Source: Ruminococcus sp. CAG:563 (lineage in GTDB: Bacteria; Bacillota; Clostridia; Oscillospirales; Acutalibacteraceae). From it: 57,985 nucleotides of DNA. Made by a program: the position numbers and the translations under genes. Below the pieces are notes generated by a model that ran no database searches, had not been told where the DNA came from, and was given only the letters and a program-made list of their open reading frames with translations. How positions within the stretch are numbered: the first letter of the stretch is position 1; the number at the start of each line of letters is the position of its first letter. Positions 57,332 to 57,985 of this stretch are shown here, piece by piece. The stretch lies in NCBI GenBank assembly GCA_000434915.1, contig FR882072.1, positions 47,464 to 105,448 of the forward strand. The letters run 5' to 3'.

Positions 57332-57985
57332 CCAATTCTTTTAAAAATCTCTTTAATGCGTCCTGCCACGTCGGCAGTCTTTTGATACCGGCGTCGTCAA
57401 GACAGCTTTTGCTCATTCTTGAGTTATGCGGCCTTTCGGCTTTCACCGGATATTCGGTTGACGGAACGGGATTTACCCTTGCTTTTCTTCCGCCGAGCTT
57501 CATTATCTCCGACGCAAAATCTGCCCATGAGCAGTAATTTTCATTTGTTCCGTGATATATTCCGTACTTGTCCGTCACTATGAGGTCACAGATAAGTCTC
57601 GCAAGGTCGGGCGTGTAGGTCGGCGAACCTATCTGGTCGCATACGACATTCAGCTCGTCCTTTTCGCTGCCCAATCTGAGCATTGTTTTAACAAAATTAT
57701 TGCCGTTTATGCCGAAAACCCATGAGGTTCTGACAACAAAGAAATTTTTCAAATGCTTCATAACGGCTTTTTCGCCGTCAAGCTTCGTTCTGCCGTAGAC
57801 ATTTTTCGGGTCGGTCGGGTCACTCGGCTCAAACGGGGCATCCCCCGCTCCGCCGTAAACATAATCCGTGCTGACATAGAGCATTTTTGCACCGAGCCTT
57901 TCGCAGGCGATTGCAATATTCTCCGTGCCGTCAACATTCACCCTGCGGCATTTTTTTTCGTCGTCCTTTGCTCTGTCCACCGCCG
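57324..57985 (-). CDS. rmlD: dTDP-4-dehydrorhamnose reductase (5' end outside window)
   Basis: The last step in dTDP-L-rhamnose synthesis, an NAD(P)H-dependent reductase of the extended SDR type. The visible part begins with AVDRAKDDEKKCRRVNVDGT, typical of RmlD after its nucleotide-binding N-terminus, and contains STDYVYGG, the catalytic Tyr-x3-Lys in NVYGRTKLDGE, and the substrate loop SWVFGINGNNFV. About 219 codons are seen; some 60-70 N-terminal residues lie beyond the window. Rhamnose for a cell-wall polysaccharide would fit the GT2 and acyltransferase genes that follow. Confidence 0.9.
   Translation of the reverse strand, partial: AVDRAKDDEKKCRRVNVDGTENIAIACERLGAKMLYVSTDYVYGGAGDAPFEPSDPTDPKNVYGRTKLDGEKAVMKHLKNFFVVRTSWVFGINGNNFVKTMLRLGSEKDELNVVCDQIGSPTYTPDLARLICDLIVTDKYGIYHGTNENYCSWADFASEIMKLGGRKARVNPVPSTEYPVKAERPHNSRMSKSCLDDAGIKRLPTWQDALKRFLKELGE

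Noticed and set aside
1..57985. tRNA or rRNA genes
   Set aside because: No stretch with the GGTTCGAATCC-type T arm plus a 3' acceptor partner, and no conserved rRNA segment, was noticed on reading; a tRNAscan run would settle it.

Overview
The window looks like a chromosomal segment of a low-to-mid GC, anaerobic gut Firmicute (Bacillota, class Clostridia; an Oscillospirales/Ruminococcus-like host is my inference). The evidence is a methionine T-box leader, a Rex redox repressor, a glycyl radical enzyme with its activase, pyruvate phosphate dikinase, a bile salt hydrolase, many near-consensus sigma-A promoters with 17-bp spacers, and AGGAGG-type ribosome binding sites. I see no rRNA, tRNA, phage or intact insertion sequence.

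Layout. 1-618: partial tRNA-dihydrouridine synthase. 741-9596 (minus): arginine/carbamoyl-phosphate block argG-argH, then argF-carA-carB after an internal terminator. Here carB is fused in frame to a diaminopimelate epimerase domain that has lost one of its two catalytic cysteines. 9923-11669: two membrane-anchored proteins of unknown function. 11790-17180: MATE exporter, bile salt hydrolase, a GH127-like glycosidase and a D,D-carboxypeptidase lipoprotein. 17251-20401 (minus): T-box-metG-tatD. 20517-21920 (minus): coaX and an ECF S component that is probably the pantothenate importer.

22139-35395: metabolic island, nearly all plus strand. It holds a short radical-SAM activase and an atypical glycyl radical enzyme, a DUF559 pseudogene, an FGGY kinase, a ManA-like isomerase, a GH38 alpha-mannosidase, a HAD phosphatase, a Gfo/Idh/MocA oxidoreductase, a hotdog thioesterase and a secreted right-handed beta-helix (GH110-like) protein. 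This suggests breakdown of mannose- or galactose-containing host glycans and anaerobic processing of a sugar-derived substrate. 35540-37657: solitary MazF toxin and an acyl-CoA synthetase.

37834-43993: type I-C CRISPR-Cas effector operon (cas3-cas5c-cas8c-cas7c) behind a perfect consensus promoter. The adaptation module has collapsed: the first ~76 codons of cas4 are joined out of frame to the last ~50 codons of cas2, cas1 is gone, and no repeat array is present. Directly beyond lies a pyruvate phosphate dikinase gene that has lost its C-terminal domain, so this point has been rearranged (or misassembled). 46091-48934: glmU, a lipoprotein, pth. 48936-49095: a possible stand-alone small RNA. 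49178-53832 (minus): acn-icd-rex-endo/exonuclease operon, which would supply 2-oxoglutarate for the glutamate/arginine pathway. 53833-54421: intergenic region rich in dispersed palindromic repeats. 54422-57985 (minus): envelope genes (acyltransferase, PfkB kinase, GT2 glycosyltransferase, partial rmlD).

The observations most worth following are the CarB-DapF fusion with its missing catalytic cysteine, the glycyl radical enzyme with a non-canonical radical loop and its sugar-enzyme neighbours, and the array-less type I-C effector cassette with a cas4/cas2 deletion scar.
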